The notes beneath the pieces were generated by a model. The model saw only the letters and a list, made by a program, of their open reading frames with translations, had not been told where the DNA came from and did no database searches. A DNA stretch of 38,961 bases from Nocardioides sp. (GTDB taxonomy: Bacteria; Actinomycetota; Actinomycetes; Propionibacteriales; Nocardioidaceae): positions 1 to 38,961 of the forward strand of contig NZ_JASBRN010000005.1 in the NCBI RefSeq assembly GCF_030149505.1, written 5' to 3'. Positions 8,739 to 16,335 of this stretch are shown in pieces. The stretch's first letter is position 1; every line of letters begins with the position of its first letter. The translations under genes were made by a program, and so were the position numbers.

Positions 8739-10687
8739 TCGACGAGCCTGACGATGCGAGGGCCGACGCCGAGGTACTCGGCCTCGGGACCTGCGTAGTC
8801 CGCTGGGACGGCGGGCAGGGCGTCCGGGGTGATCGACATGAAGCGGACCGCCGACAGGTCGCCGGAGGCGCCCACCATCAGTCCGTTCTGATCGGTCAGC
8901 CCTGGCTGCAGGAGCGTCGTCATCGCGCTGTCGAGGAGGGTGAGTGCGCTGGACAGGGTCGGGAACAGCGACGACAGCAGGCCGCTGTCGAGGAGCGGAA
9001 GCACGCCGCTCAGGGCGGAGGCCTGCGTGATGAAGATCGGACGGAACGTGACGATGGGATAGTCCCCGGCCTGTACAGCCGACACCGCCCCCGCCGTGGA
9101 GACGACCGCCACCCACATGAAGCGGTGGGAGTTGTAGAGGTCTCGGGAGAGGTTGGACTCCGGGGTGACCACCGGGAGCCCCGTGCCGAGGTAAGTGTCG
9201 AGGTTGAAGAACGTGTCTGAGGTCAGCAGCGAGGTGTTCTCGACGAAGTCGGTGAAGAGGTCGTTGTTGAGAGCAACCCCGTTGAACGTGAAGGACTTCC
9301 CGGGCCGGCAGGGATGATCGCTTGTACAGGCCAGCCGTCCGTCGCTGCCGATCATGCCGGGCGTGAAGCCTGCTTCGTAGGCGTTGCTCATGTTCGTGAC
9401 CACACAGCTCGGCGTCTGGCCCGGCTGGACCCCATTGGTGTCTTTCACGTCGGTCCCAGCGCACTCGGTGAGGTCGAGGAGCGTGGTGAGCTGGCTGAGC
9501 GAGAGGTTGTTCAGGCTGGTCCCCCGGGAGACCAGGCTCGGATGCTGGTTGAGCAAGTGGTCGATGCCCTCCTGCAGGTTCTGCACGAAGTTGATGTTGG
9601 CCTGGGTCCCACCGCGAGGTGACTTGAGCAGACGTCCGCAGGAGACAGCTGTCGGTGTCACCAGCGCGTCGACGTCGAAGGTCGAGGTGTCTGAGGAGTA
9701 GGTACGGCTGACCGGAGCACCAAGAGTGGTGAGGTTCTCGACCACCACCTTGACCTGCCAGCTCCCGGTGGTCGCAGCCACCGCCGCGGGAACCGGCACA
9801 GGGATATGGCCGACCCGGCGTCGGTTGTTACCGCCGTCGAGCACGAGAGCCCCAGTGACCTCCTGGGTCACGGCAGTGGGTCCCTCGCCTTGGCGGAAGA
9901 CCACGACGTAGCGCTGGTGGGAGCCCAGCGTCGGCCACTGACTGCCGCTCACCTGGACCGTCGGCGTGGTGCCCAGGAGCTGTTGGGGGATCCGGCCCGG
10001 AGCGATCCCATTGAGCCGGGGATCGTCGGCGTAGCTCATCGCAGAGGGCCAGGTGGTGGTGGCCGAGACGGTGCCGCCGCCCTGGTGGGTGGTGGAGATG
10101 TAGCCGAACGGCACTCCTGCCCCCCCCAGGACGTTGGCGCCGACGTCGAGCAAGCAGTCCAGCGAGAGAGCCATCGGCGCCAGCATTCCCGGTGAGGTCA
10201 CCCTCGCGGTGGCAGACTTCCGCTGGGTCGTGCCGTCGGCGCCCGCCACCTGACCAAACCCGAACTCCACGCGGGCCCACGGCGTCACGACCTTCACCTG
10301 GTTTCGGGCGGGGAAAGTGACCATCCCGTCGTCGAGCAGCCGGTCGGCGTAGGCGTCCAAGGTCACGGACGAGGCGTCCGCGGGACACGCCGGGATCGAG
10401 GCGTCGAGCTGCCGTTGACCCAACACCGTGTGGCAAGCGAAGTAGTAGGCGACACCCTTGGCCAGCTCCAGCTGGTCAGCAGCGCTGTCGGCGGGCAGGA
10501 AGGCGGCGGCGTACGTCGCCGCTCGGTCGGCCTGCACCTGCAGCTGTCCTCGACGTGCCCAGGTGTTGCCGATGTCGACGGCAAGGCCGGCGACCACCAG
10601 CAGGACGACACTGACCAGCGCCGTCAGCACCGCGATGGCGCCGTGCTCGTTCTTCCGCTCTCGGCGCGGGAGGGACCGGGCGCTCAT
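8735..10687 (-). CDS. TadG-like exported pilus-assembly protein, 650 aa
   Basis: TadG-like proteins have a short cytoplasmic leader, one N-terminal membrane helix and a large extracytoplasmic part. Here residues 14-40 read NEHGAIAVLTALVSVVLLVVAGLAVDIG, followed by NTWARRGQLQVQADRAATYAA, the classic Tad-domain (PF13400-type) segment. Unlike its TadE-like neighbours there is no Glu at +5 after the Gly. The rest, to residue 650, is an exported region with about nine cysteines and no catalytic motif that I recognise; several stretches (LLPLLDSGLLSSLFPTL) are rich in Leu and Ser. The ATG at 10687 overlaps the preceding stop (ATGA), and its stop overlaps the next GTG (GTGA). The start would otherwise extend to 11164 without support. 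Function beyond Tad relationship is unknown. Confidence 0.75.
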   Translation of the reverse strand: MSARSLPRRERKNEHGAIAVLTALVSVVLLVVAGLAVDIGNTWARRGQLQVQADRAATYAAAFLPADSAADQLELAKGVAYYFACHTVLGQRQLDASIPACPADASSVTLDAYADRLLDDGMVTFPARNQVKVVTPWARVEFGFGQVAGADGTTQRKSATARVTSPGMLAPMALSLDCLLDVGANVLGGAGVPFGYISTTHQGGGTVSATTTWPSAMSYADDPRLNGIAPGRIPQQLLGTTPTVQVSGSQWPTLGSHQRYVVVFRQGEGPTAVTQEVTGALVLDGGNNRRRVGHIPVPVPAAVAATTGSWQVKVVVENLTTLGAPVSRTYSSDTSTFDVDALVTPTAVSCGRLLKSPRGGTQANINFVQNLQEGIDHLLNQHPSLVSRGTSLNNLSLSQLTTLLDLTECAGTDVKDTNGVQPGQTPSCVVTNMSNAYEAGFTPGMIGSDGRLACTSDHPCRPGKSFTFNGVALNNDLFTDFVENTSLLTSDTFFNLDTYLGTGLPVVTPESNLSRDLYNSHRFMWVAVVSTAGAVSAVQAGDYPIVTFRPIFITQASALSGVLPLLDSGLLSSLFPTLSSALTLLDSAMTTLLQPGLTDQNGLMVGASGDLSAVRFMSITPDALPAVPADYAGPEAEYLGVGPRIVRLVE

Positions 10688-11154
10688 GTGCACACCGCGT
10701 CGGTGACGGTCACGTCCTCGAGACGCTGGCTGAAGTCCGTCACGATCGACCCGCCGCCCGGCAGGGGGATGAGGGAGGCCAGGCCCCCGACGAGTGGAGT
10801 CTCGATGTGGATGTCGACCACGACACCCACGTCGGGCAGCACCTCGACCACGCTCACGGTCACGTCGCTGACTTCGATACCGACCAAACTCGCGTCGAGG
10901 TCGCCGACGACGTCCACGACAGTGCTCGCCACACGGTCTTTCAGCCCTTGGCACGTGAACTCGCCGGCAACACCCCCCACCGGGACGCCCGGCGCCAGGG
11001 TGTCCACCCGCTGGGCGCGGAAGAAGTAGTCGCCCCAGGTGACCACTCCGAGGAGCAACGGGACCAGGAGAGCAGCGATGACGAGGGCGGCCTCGACGGC
11101 GACTGCACCCTCCTCCGAAGCGCGTCGTGAGCGCGACACGGTCAGGTCCTGCAC
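10684..11154 (-). CDS. TadE-like pseudopilin, first gene of the second Tad unit
   Basis: The 156-residue product carries the leader RASEEG followed by AVAVEAALVIAALLVPLLLGVV. Cleavage after Gly16 would leave Glu21 at +5, typical of class III prepilin processing. The downstream half (residues 60-150) is Val-rich, predicted beta, and ends with a Cys-Thr; a Cys near residue 70 could form a disulfide with it. I chose GTG 11154 because GGGAGG lies 9 nt upstream; the frame also opens at 11265 but that extension has no pilin-like character and no better ribosome site. It begins the three-gene unit that follows the 226-base gap after the first TadG-like gene. The closest label is TadE-like; it is too divergent for a gene name. 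Confidence 0.72.
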   Translation of the reverse strand: MQDLTVSRSRRASEEGAVAVEAALVIAALLVPLLLGVVTWGDYFFRAQRVDTLAPGVPVGGVAGEFTCQGLKDRVASTVVDVVGDLDASLVGIEVSDVTVSVVEVLPDVGVVVDIHIETPLVGGLASLIPLPGGGSIVTDFSQRLEDVTVTDAVCT

Positions 11155-11277
11155 GGTCCGGCACCTCCCGCAGCCCGAAGACCCCAAGTCGCCTATCGGC
11201 CTCTGTGCTGGGCGGCTGAGGATTTCGATCCAGCCCGTTCTGAGGTCCCCGGTCCAGTCATCCATGCTGAGATCTGT

Positions 11278-11320
11278 CCCTCGCCCGGTGCCTCGAGGGC
11301 CTTCGAGGCAGGAGCGAGGG
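11278..11320 (-). terminator. Two-part hairpin between the two Tad units
   Basis: Outer arms CCCTCGC (11278-11284) and GCGAGGG (11314-11320), extended by one T-A pair, enclose an inner stem GCCTCGA (11290-11296) with TCGAGGC (11303-11309). The element lies about 60 bases past the stop of the 649-aa TadG-like gene and 120 bases before the next start. It probably ends the first unit. The intergenic space 11155-11380 holds nothing else I can name. Confidence 0.6.
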
Positions 11321-11380
11321 AAGGCCAGGCGTGATCATCTCGGCCGAGCTGGCGGCGGCACCGCGGTCACCTCGGAACGC

Positions 11381-13330
11381 TCAGCCGCGCAGCGCCACCG
11401 AGTTGCAGGATGGCCGCGGCAGGGGGAAGACGTCCGCGCCCGCCACCGTGAGGCCGAGCGTCGGTCCCAGGATGTCTCCGACAAGCCAATTGACCAGTTG
11501 AAGCGCGGGATTCACAACTGCCGTGACCAGCACGGGCAGCAGTCGACCTGTCACCTCTGTGAGGATCGCCGACAGAAGGGGTTCGAGGACCTCGCGCGCG
11601 AGGAACCCGAATCCAGCGAGATCCACCGCACCGTCGGTGATCGCAATCGCGGGGTAGCCCGCGACGGAAACGCTGCCGTTGACCCGCAGGGCGAGGCTAC
11701 TGGGCACCAGCCCGCTCACGAGGTCGCCGGAACCGAAGCGCAACGCGTCCCCGTACGACTGCGGTGGGGTGCGGAACTGCTGAACCGGAGTCCAGGGCGG
11801 CTGCATCGTCTGGACCGGCCCGGCGAGCGACACCGAGAGGTCCAGACTGGCCGCGGGCGCTCCGGGGAGAATGCTCAGGACGTCAGTCCGAACCCGAACT
11901 GGGGCCAAGCCCACGGTGGCGGCTGCCAACGACGACGCCACCGACACGTCGATACCCTCTGCTTCGGCCGGACCCGCCGCTGTGCCGCACTTGATGTCCA
12001 CCAGGGTGGCAATGGACTCCGCAGCGCTCACGCCGACGTCGACGCGCACCGGGTCGATGCGAAGGTTGGCCAGGGGGTTGGAGCCCAGCAGGCCGCCCAC
12101 GGCCCCCGCGTTCACACTCGTGGCGACCCCTAGGTTCACGTCCACACCGGCGGTCCTGACCCTGAGGCCCCGCGGGCCGCACCCCCGACGGGGCCGCGGC
12201 AGGACCCCCACGGTGCCGGTGACATCGACCGCCGGCGACAGGGCACCCAGGCCACCCGGCAGTGCTCCGGTGCTCACCGCCAGATCGGGCACATCGATGG
12301 CGTACTGCCCGTTGGCGACCTCCACCGCGGCCACCACGAGGTCCAGGACGTTGACGGAGGTGGTCAGCGCCGTCTGTCCACCTTGGGTGATCCCCAACAA
12401 CGTTCCCAGCGTCAGATCGTCGAGAAGTCCGAGGTCGACCGCCACGCCGATCTTCGCGACCAGCGCGCGAAGGTCGGCGAGTACGGACGCCGAGACCTCG
12501 TCGTCCGAGGTCGACAGAGCGGTGACAGCGGCATCGAGGATCGTCGCGACGCTCAACTCGGTCGCGAGGACCTGGTCGGCGTCGGCGACCGTCAGGGTGT
12601 CGACATTCACCAGCGGCAGGCCGTCGATCAGTTCGAGCAGCGTGATCTCGCTGGCAGCCAGACCCTGGTAGCCGGCAGCGCTGAGGTTGACCGACGACCC
12701 CAGGAGTCGTCCGAGCAACGCATTGAGCAGGACGGACTGGCCTGTGTCCAGGCCAGCAGCGTACGAGCCGACTGCCAGGCAAGCCACCGGCTGGGCGTCA
12801 GCGATCGCGGTTCGCCGGGCGCTGCCGGACTCGACCCCGATGACCCGCGCGAACCCGAAGTCGATCGAACCGACGGCCTCGATCAGCACAGCGTCAGGCA
12901 CCGCACCGGGAGGAACCGGCTTGAGCGCGCCGCCGACCCGCTCGGGCACGATCGCACCGTTTCCGTCCGAGGTCAGGAAGACCAGCGTCGGAGTGACGCG
13001 CACGATCTCCCCTAACGAGCTTCCGTTGCGCGCCACGGACGCGGAGACCGCCGCACTGAGCGACGGCAGGCCGTCCGTCGGCAGCGGGGCCAGGACCCGA
13101 CTGGCCGGTCGACCGTCGAGGACCCGGGCCGCATCCAACGCGACCACATCGGCCAGGGCCTGCATGTCGGCCCGGACCACGCGCTGGCGACCGAGGTCCA
13201 CCGCGAACGCCGCGCTCACCAGCAGCACTAGGGCCAAGGCCGCAGCCATTACCGCAACGGCACCGGCCTCGTCTCGGGTCGCGGCACGGCGGCGCACTGC
13301 CCGCGTCAGCGCCTGGAACACGGCCGTCAC
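11381..13330 (-). CDS. TadG-like exported protein, 649 aa
   Basis: A second, distinct TadG-like protein. Residues 18-47 read TRDEAGAVAVMAAALALVLLVSAAFAVDLG, then RQRVVRADMQALADVVALDAARVL, matching the N-terminal Tad-domain pattern of helix followed by an LQ/ADxxAL-type segment. There is no +5 Glu. The remaining 570 residues are exported and strikingly rich in Val, Leu, Ala, Asp and Gly, with repeated short patterns such as LLDDLTLGTLLG, VDLGLL and LDLSVSLAG; they look like beta strands of surface or solvent-exposed repeats rather than an enzyme. The start is GTG 13330, overlapping the preceding TadE-like stop (GTGA). The C-terminus ends in a moderately hydrophobic stretch (LLPVLVTAVVNPALQLVNWLVG). 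It shares no obvious sequence with the 650-aa paralogue after the first 70 residues. Confidence 0.7.
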   Translation of the reverse strand: MTAVFQALTRAVRRRAATRDEAGAVAVMAAALALVLLVSAAFAVDLGRQRVVRADMQALADVVALDAARVLDGRPASRVLAPLPTDGLPSLSAAVSASVARNGSSLGEIVRVTPTLVFLTSDGNGAIVPERVGGALKPVPPGAVPDAVLIEAVGSIDFGFARVIGVESGSARRTAIADAQPVACLAVGSYAAGLDTGQSVLLNALLGRLLGSSVNLSAAGYQGLAASEITLLELIDGLPLVNVDTLTVADADQVLATELSVATILDAAVTALSTSDDEVSASVLADLRALVAKIGVAVDLGLLDDLTLGTLLGITQGGQTALTTSVNVLDLVVAAVEVANGQYAIDVPDLAVSTGALPGGLGALSPAVDVTGTVGVLPRPRRGCGPRGLRVRTAGVDVNLGVATSVNAGAVGGLLGSNPLANLRIDPVRVDVGVSAAESIATLVDIKCGTAAGPAEAEGIDVSVASSLAAATVGLAPVRVRTDVLSILPGAPAASLDLSVSLAGPVQTMQPPWTPVQQFRTPPQSYGDALRFGSGDLVSGLVPSSLALRVNGSVSVAGYPAIAITDGAVDLAGFGFLAREVLEPLLSAILTEVTGRLLPVLVTAVVNPALQLVNWLVGDILGPTLGLTVAGADVFPLPRPSCNSVALRG

Positions 13331-13755
13331 GGGGCATCCACCTGGTTCACCTGGACCGTCGAGGTGTACGTCAAGGTCTCAGGGAGGGCAAACCCGAACA
13401 CGAACTTGGGCTTGCTCGGGTCGGCGGCGTAGTCCCAGCGCACGCTCACCTCCAGACAACGACAGCCCGGCGGACTCGCGGTCGAGCACGTCAAGAAGTC
13501 GGCGTCGTCCGCGCACGTCGCGTCGAGTGTCGAGCCCACCGCCGCGAAGGCGATCGCCTGGCGATTCGACGTTGCCGGCGCCACGGCGGCGGCACGCGCC
13601 CCCTCGGCTGCCGCTTGACTCAAGGACTGGCGAAAGCTGAGTAGGTAGCCGTAGCTGATGATGCCGAAGACAAGGGTGAGCAGCAGCGGCACGACGAGTG
13701 CGAACTCGACTGCCGCGGCACCGCGCTCCCTCCGCGCCGGGCGCCAGGTCACCAT
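13327..13755 (-). CDS. TadE-like pseudopilin, first gene of the first Tad unit
   Basis: The 142-residue product starts MVTWRPARRERGAAAVEFALVVPLLLTLVFGII. Cleavage after Gly12 would place Glu17 at +5, with one hydrophobic helix, and the SLSQAAAEGARAAAV segment that follows is typical of TadE. A cysteine-rich patch (CADDADFLTC...GCRCLE) follows at about residues 80-100. The ATG at 13755 has GAGG 6 nt upstream. It leads the two-gene unit with the 649-aa TadG-like gene, sharing a GTGA junction. A TACTGT -10-like box lies about 45 nt upstream. As with its neighbours, the pilus or secretion ATPase it would need is not in this window. Confidence 0.8.
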   Translation of the reverse strand: MVTWRPARRERGAAAVEFALVVPLLLTLVFGIISYGYLLSFRQSLSQAAAEGARAAAVAPATSNRQAIAFAAVGSTLDATCADDADFLTCSTASPPGCRCLEVSVRWDYAADPSKPKFVFGFALPETLTYTSTVQVNQVDAP

Positions 13756-13800
13756 GCTCTACCTCGACTTCGAAACCCGAGACGGTCTCTCCCGCCCCTC

Positions 13801-13806
13801 ACAGTA
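13801..13806 (-). promoter_or_regulatory. Possible -10 box for the Tad block
   Basis: On the minus strand this reads TACTGT, fitting TANNNT, and would give a leader of about 40 nt that includes the GAGG ribosome site of the 13755 gene. An 11-base near-palindrome GAGACCGTCTC (plus-strand 13779-13789) lies inside that leader. I see no -35 match, so the call is tentative. Confidence 0.25.
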
Positions 13807-13893
13807 CGGAAGGGGGACGTCGGAAGTGGGGGTTCGTGACGCAATATGGCCCAGGTGGACTAGACGGTCGACCCGTTCGCACCCTCAGCCGGT

Positions 13894-13910
13894 CGTCGGC
13901 GCGGCCGACG
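13894..13910 (-). terminator. Hairpin after the DUF2469 gene
   Basis: CGTCGGC (13894-13900) pairs perfectly with GCCGACG (13904-13910) around a 3-nt loop, 9 bases past the DUF2469 stop codon. Flanking CCCTC and GAGGG (13882-13886, 13912-13916) could lengthen it. It is a likely end for the lepB-rnhB-DUF2469 transcript. Confidence 0.55.
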
Positions 13911-13919
13911 GGAGGGGGA

Positions 13920-14228
13920 TCAGGACTGCGGCGGCTCGAAGTCGGAGGCCTGCAGCTCTTCGACGTTGACGTCCTTGAAGGTCAGGACCTTCACGTTCTT
14001 GGCGAAGCGGGCCGGCCGGTACATGTCCCACACCCACGCGTCGCTCATCGAGACCTCGAAGAAGACGTCGCCCTGCTCGGTGCGCGCCTTCACGTCGACC
14101 TGGTTGCACAGGTAGAAGCGCCGGTCGGTCTCGACGACGTACTTGAAGATCCCGACGACGTCGCGGTACTCCCGGTAGAGCGTCAGCTCCATCTCGGTCT
14201 CGTACTTCTCGAGGTCCTCGGCGCTCAC
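13920..14228 (-). CDS. DUF2469 family protein (conserved in Actinobacteria)
   Basis: DUF2469 proteins are small, strongly conserved actinobacterial proteins of unknown function that almost always sit next to rnhB. The 102-residue product starts MSAEDLEKYETEMELTLYREYRDVVGIFKYVVETDRR and has the hallmark FYLCNQVDV and DAWVWDMYRPARF segments. It has no signal peptide or membrane helix, so it is cytoplasmic. The GTG at 14228 overlaps the rnhB stop in a GTGA junction, so the two are probably translationally coupled; the longer frame to 14612 is not coding. The conservation of the rnhB neighbourhood suggests a role in nucleic acid metabolism, but nothing in the sequence shows one. Confidence 0.92.
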   Translation of the reverse strand: MSAEDLEKYETEMELTLYREYRDVVGIFKYVVETDRRFYLCNQVDVKARTEQGDVFFEVSMSDAWVWDMYRPARFAKNVKVLTFKDVNVEELQASDFEPPQS

Positions 14229-14905
14229 GCCCTCGACTCTAGACGCTGGTCCTCCAGGCCGGCCGCGCGACGCACGTTGACGAAGCACATCCGGTGCACG
14301 GGCGAGGGCCCGTGCTCGGTGAGGGCAGCGGTGTGCGCCTCGGTGATGTAGCCCTTGTGCGTCCTGAAGTCGTACGCCGGCCACTGGCCGTCGAGGTCGT
14401 CCATGATGCGGTCGCGGGTGACCTTGGCGACCACGCTCGCGGCCGAGATGCACGCGGCCACGCGGTCCCCCTTCCACATCGCCAGACCGGGGACCCCCAG
14501 TCCGTCCACCGGGAAGCCGTCGGTCAGGACGTAGTCCGGCGCGACGTCGAGCAGCGCCACGGCGCGACGCAGGGCCTCGATGTTGGCCACGTGCATGCCC
14601 AGCCGGTCGCACTCGTCGTGCGGGACGACCACGACCGACCAGGCCAGCGCGCGGCGCACGACCTGCTCGTAGCAGCGTTCGCGGGCCCCGGCGGTCAGCA
14701 GCTTGGAGTCGGCCAGGCCCGGCACCACCCCGGCGCGCCCCGGGGGGAGCACCACGGCGCCCGCGACCAGCGGCCCGGCACAGGCACCGCGGCCCGCCTC
14801 GTCGACCCCGGCGACGTGGGTGATGCCGTGCCGGCGCAGGGCGCGCTCGTAGCCGTAGGGCCCGGCGTCACGCCGGACCGTGGCTCCCCGGGGCAGGACG
14901 GACAC
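14225..14905 (-). CDS. rnhB: Ribonuclease HII
   Basis: RNase HII nicks RNA in RNA-DNA hybrids and starts removal of misincorporated ribonucleotides. The 226-residue product shows the catalytic GVDEAGRGACAGPLVAGAV block with Asp35-Glu36 (the DEAGRG motif) and, further on, LADSKLL, VLTDGFPV (third acidic residue) and the SAASVVAKVTRDRIM helix. The length is normal. The GTG at 14905 follows the lepB stop by 9 bases and has only a weak ribosome site, so coupling to lepB is likely; its own stop overlaps the DUF2469 start. The start codon is the least certain part of this call. Confidence 0.95.
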   Translation of the reverse strand: MSVLPRGATVRRDAGPYGYERALRRHGITHVAGVDEAGRGACAGPLVAGAVVLPPGRAGVVPGLADSKLLTAGARERCYEQVVRRALAWSVVVVPHDECDRLGMHVANIEALRRAVALLDVAPDYVLTDGFPVDGLGVPGLAMWKGDRVAACISAASVVAKVTRDRIMDDLDGQWPAYDFRTHKGYITEAHTAALTEHGPSPVHRMCFVNVRRAAGLEDQRLESRA

Positions 14906-14914
14906 GGGAGCGCC

Positions 14915-15730
14915 CTACCGGGACCCGCTACCGGCGGTGTCGAGGGAGGAGGCGGCGGAGTCGGGCGCGTCGTCGGAGCGGTCGGGGACGTCGTCGAAGG
15001 CGTCGGTCTCCTGCGGGCCGCCGAAGTTCTCGAAGGGCCACACCGTGGTCCAGAGGCGACCGGTGACCAGCTCGACCGGCACGAACTCGTCACCGGGCAC
15101 GCACTCGGTCTCGTCCTCCAGGCACAGGTGGACCGTGGAGTCGGCGGAGTTGACCCGGTTGTCCCCCATGACGAAGACCGTCCCCTCGGGCACGGGCCCG
15201 GCGGTCCAGTCGCAGTTGCCGGTCATCGGCCCCCGGCACTGGGCGGCCTTGTCCTCCAGCACGTAGGCGTCCTCGTCGAGGGCGACCCCGTTGACGGTGA
15301 TGCGGCCTTCGACGTCGCAGCACTCGATGACGTCACCCGGGACACCGATGACGCGTTTGACCAGGTGCCCGCCGGTCGGCAGCAGGCCGATGCGGGCGAA
15401 GAACGAGCCCAACGGGTTGGTGGGCTCGCTGGCCTCGCCCGCCGTGAGCCAGCCGCCCGGGTCCTCGAAGACCACGACGTCGCCGCGCTCCGGCTCGCCG
15501 CCGAACCAGCCCGACCACTTCTCGACCAGGATCCGGTCGTCCTCCTCCAGGCCCGGCTCCATCGAGACCGAAGGGATGAAGAACGCCTGCACGAGGAACG
15601 TCTTGATCAGCAGGGCGAGCACCACCGCCCCGACGAGCAGGAGCACGGTCTCGGCCCACAGCGGCAGGCCCCGGGAACGGGACGAGCCCACGGACCTCGC
15701 GGTCGTGGGCTCGTCGCTGTCACTGGTCAC
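14915..15730 (-). CDS. lepB: Signal peptidase I
   Basis: Type I signal peptidase removes Sec and Tat signal peptides at the outer face of the membrane. The 271-residue product has one N-terminal membrane helix (about residues 25-45), then FFIPSVSMEPG with nucleophile Ser56, KRVIGVPGD with general base Lys125, and the box-E motif MGDNRVNSADS. An insertion at about residues 75-118 and a C-terminal Asp/Ser-rich tail are typical of actinobacterial members. Two extra Cys pairs in the periplasmic part (CC at 137-138 and others) may form disulfides. The GTG at 15730 has no ribosome site, but TACACT sits exactly 6 nt upstream, so a leaderless mRNA is likely. It leads lepB-rnhB-DUF2469. Confidence 0.95.
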   Translation of the reverse strand: MTSDSDEPTTARSVGSSRSRGLPLWAETVLLLVGAVVLALLIKTFLVQAFFIPSVSMEPGLEEDDRILVEKWSGWFGGEPERGDVVVFEDPGGWLTAGEASEPTNPLGSFFARIGLLPTGGHLVKRVIGVPGDVIECCDVEGRITVNGVALDEDAYVLEDKAAQCRGPMTGNCDWTAGPVPEGTVFVMGDNRVNSADSTVHLCLEDETECVPGDEFVPVELVTGRLWTTVWPFENFGGPQETDAFDDVPDRSDDAPDSAASSLDTAGSGSR

Positions 15731-15736
15731 GCGGGA

Positions 15737-15742
15737 AGTGTA
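15737..15742 (-). promoter_or_regulatory. lepB -10 box, probably for a leaderless transcript
   Basis: TACACT on the minus strand is followed by 6 nt and then the lepB GTG. The spacing puts the transcription start on or next to the G of the start codon. No Shine-Dalgarno is present. The -35 region overlaps the 3' end of rplS and shows no clear match. Confidence 0.5.
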
Positions 15743-15786
15743 AGGAGCAGGATGCTGCTTCCCCGCATCGACCTGCGAACGTGGGA

Positions 15787-16137
15787 TCAGGCCTCGCGGC
15801 GCTCCTTGATCTTCGCCTTCTTGCCGCGCAGGTTGCGCAGGTAGTAGAGCTTGGCGCGACGCACGTCACCGCGGGTCACGACCTCGATCGTCTCGAAGAT
15901 CGGGGAGTGCAGCGGGAAGGTGCGCTCGACGCCGACGCCGAAGGAGACCTTGCGGACGGTGAAGGTGCGGCCGATGCCGGAGCCGTGCACGCGGATGACC
16001 ACGCCCTGGAAGATCTGGACGCGCGAGCGGTTGCCCTCGACGACCTTCACGTGGACCTTGATGGTGTCACCGGCGCGGAAGTCCGGGACGTCGTCGCGCT
16101 TGATGGCGCTGCCGATGTCGGCGATCACGTTCGTCAT
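15787..16137 (-). CDS. rplS: 50S ribosomal protein L19
   Basis: L19 lies at the 30S-50S interface. The 116-residue product starts [35 protein letters not shown] and includes [41 protein letters not shown], the invariant L19 core, and ends [21 protein letters not shown] chose the ATG at 16137 over an upstream in-frame start at 16158 because GGAG lies 6 nt before it and the family N-terminus begins there. It is the last gene of the rpsP-khpA-rimM-trmD-rplS group, but a 198-base gap separates it from trmD, so it may have its own promoter. Confidence 0.97.
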   Translation of the reverse strand: MTNVIADIGSAIKRDDVPDFRAGDTIKVHVKVVEGNRSRVQIFQGVVIRVHGSGIGRTFTVRKVSFGVGVERTFPLHSPIFETIEVVTRGDVRRAKLYYLRNLRGKKAKIKERREA

Positions 16138-16224
16138 GATTCTCCTCGCGAGTGCCACAGGTCAGCCGCGGTGTGTGAGGTGTTCGGGTGCGGCCCGGTC
16201 GTCGCGGCCGGCGGCGCAGGACTC

Positions 16225-16239
16225 CCCCTGTGGCAGGGG
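16225..16239 (-). terminator. Small hairpin in the trmD-rplS gap
   Basis: CCCCTG (16225-16230) pairs perfectly with CAGGGG (16234-16239) with a 3-nt loop. The 198-base gap between trmD and rplS otherwise holds no gene. It could be a terminator or part of an L19 leader; the sequence does not decide this. Confidence 0.3.
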
Positions 16240-16335
16240 CCCGGCGCAGGTCCTCCGTGTGTTCCTCGGAGCGACCCTTCGGCCGACACGGGCCAGCAGG
16301 GAAGTCTGCCACAGCGGACGGGAGCCCCGGAAATC

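Noticed and set aside
8307..13755. A complete Tad pilus operon
   Set aside because: Only TadE- and TadG-like genes are present; ATPase, platform, secretin and peptidase genes are missing from the window.
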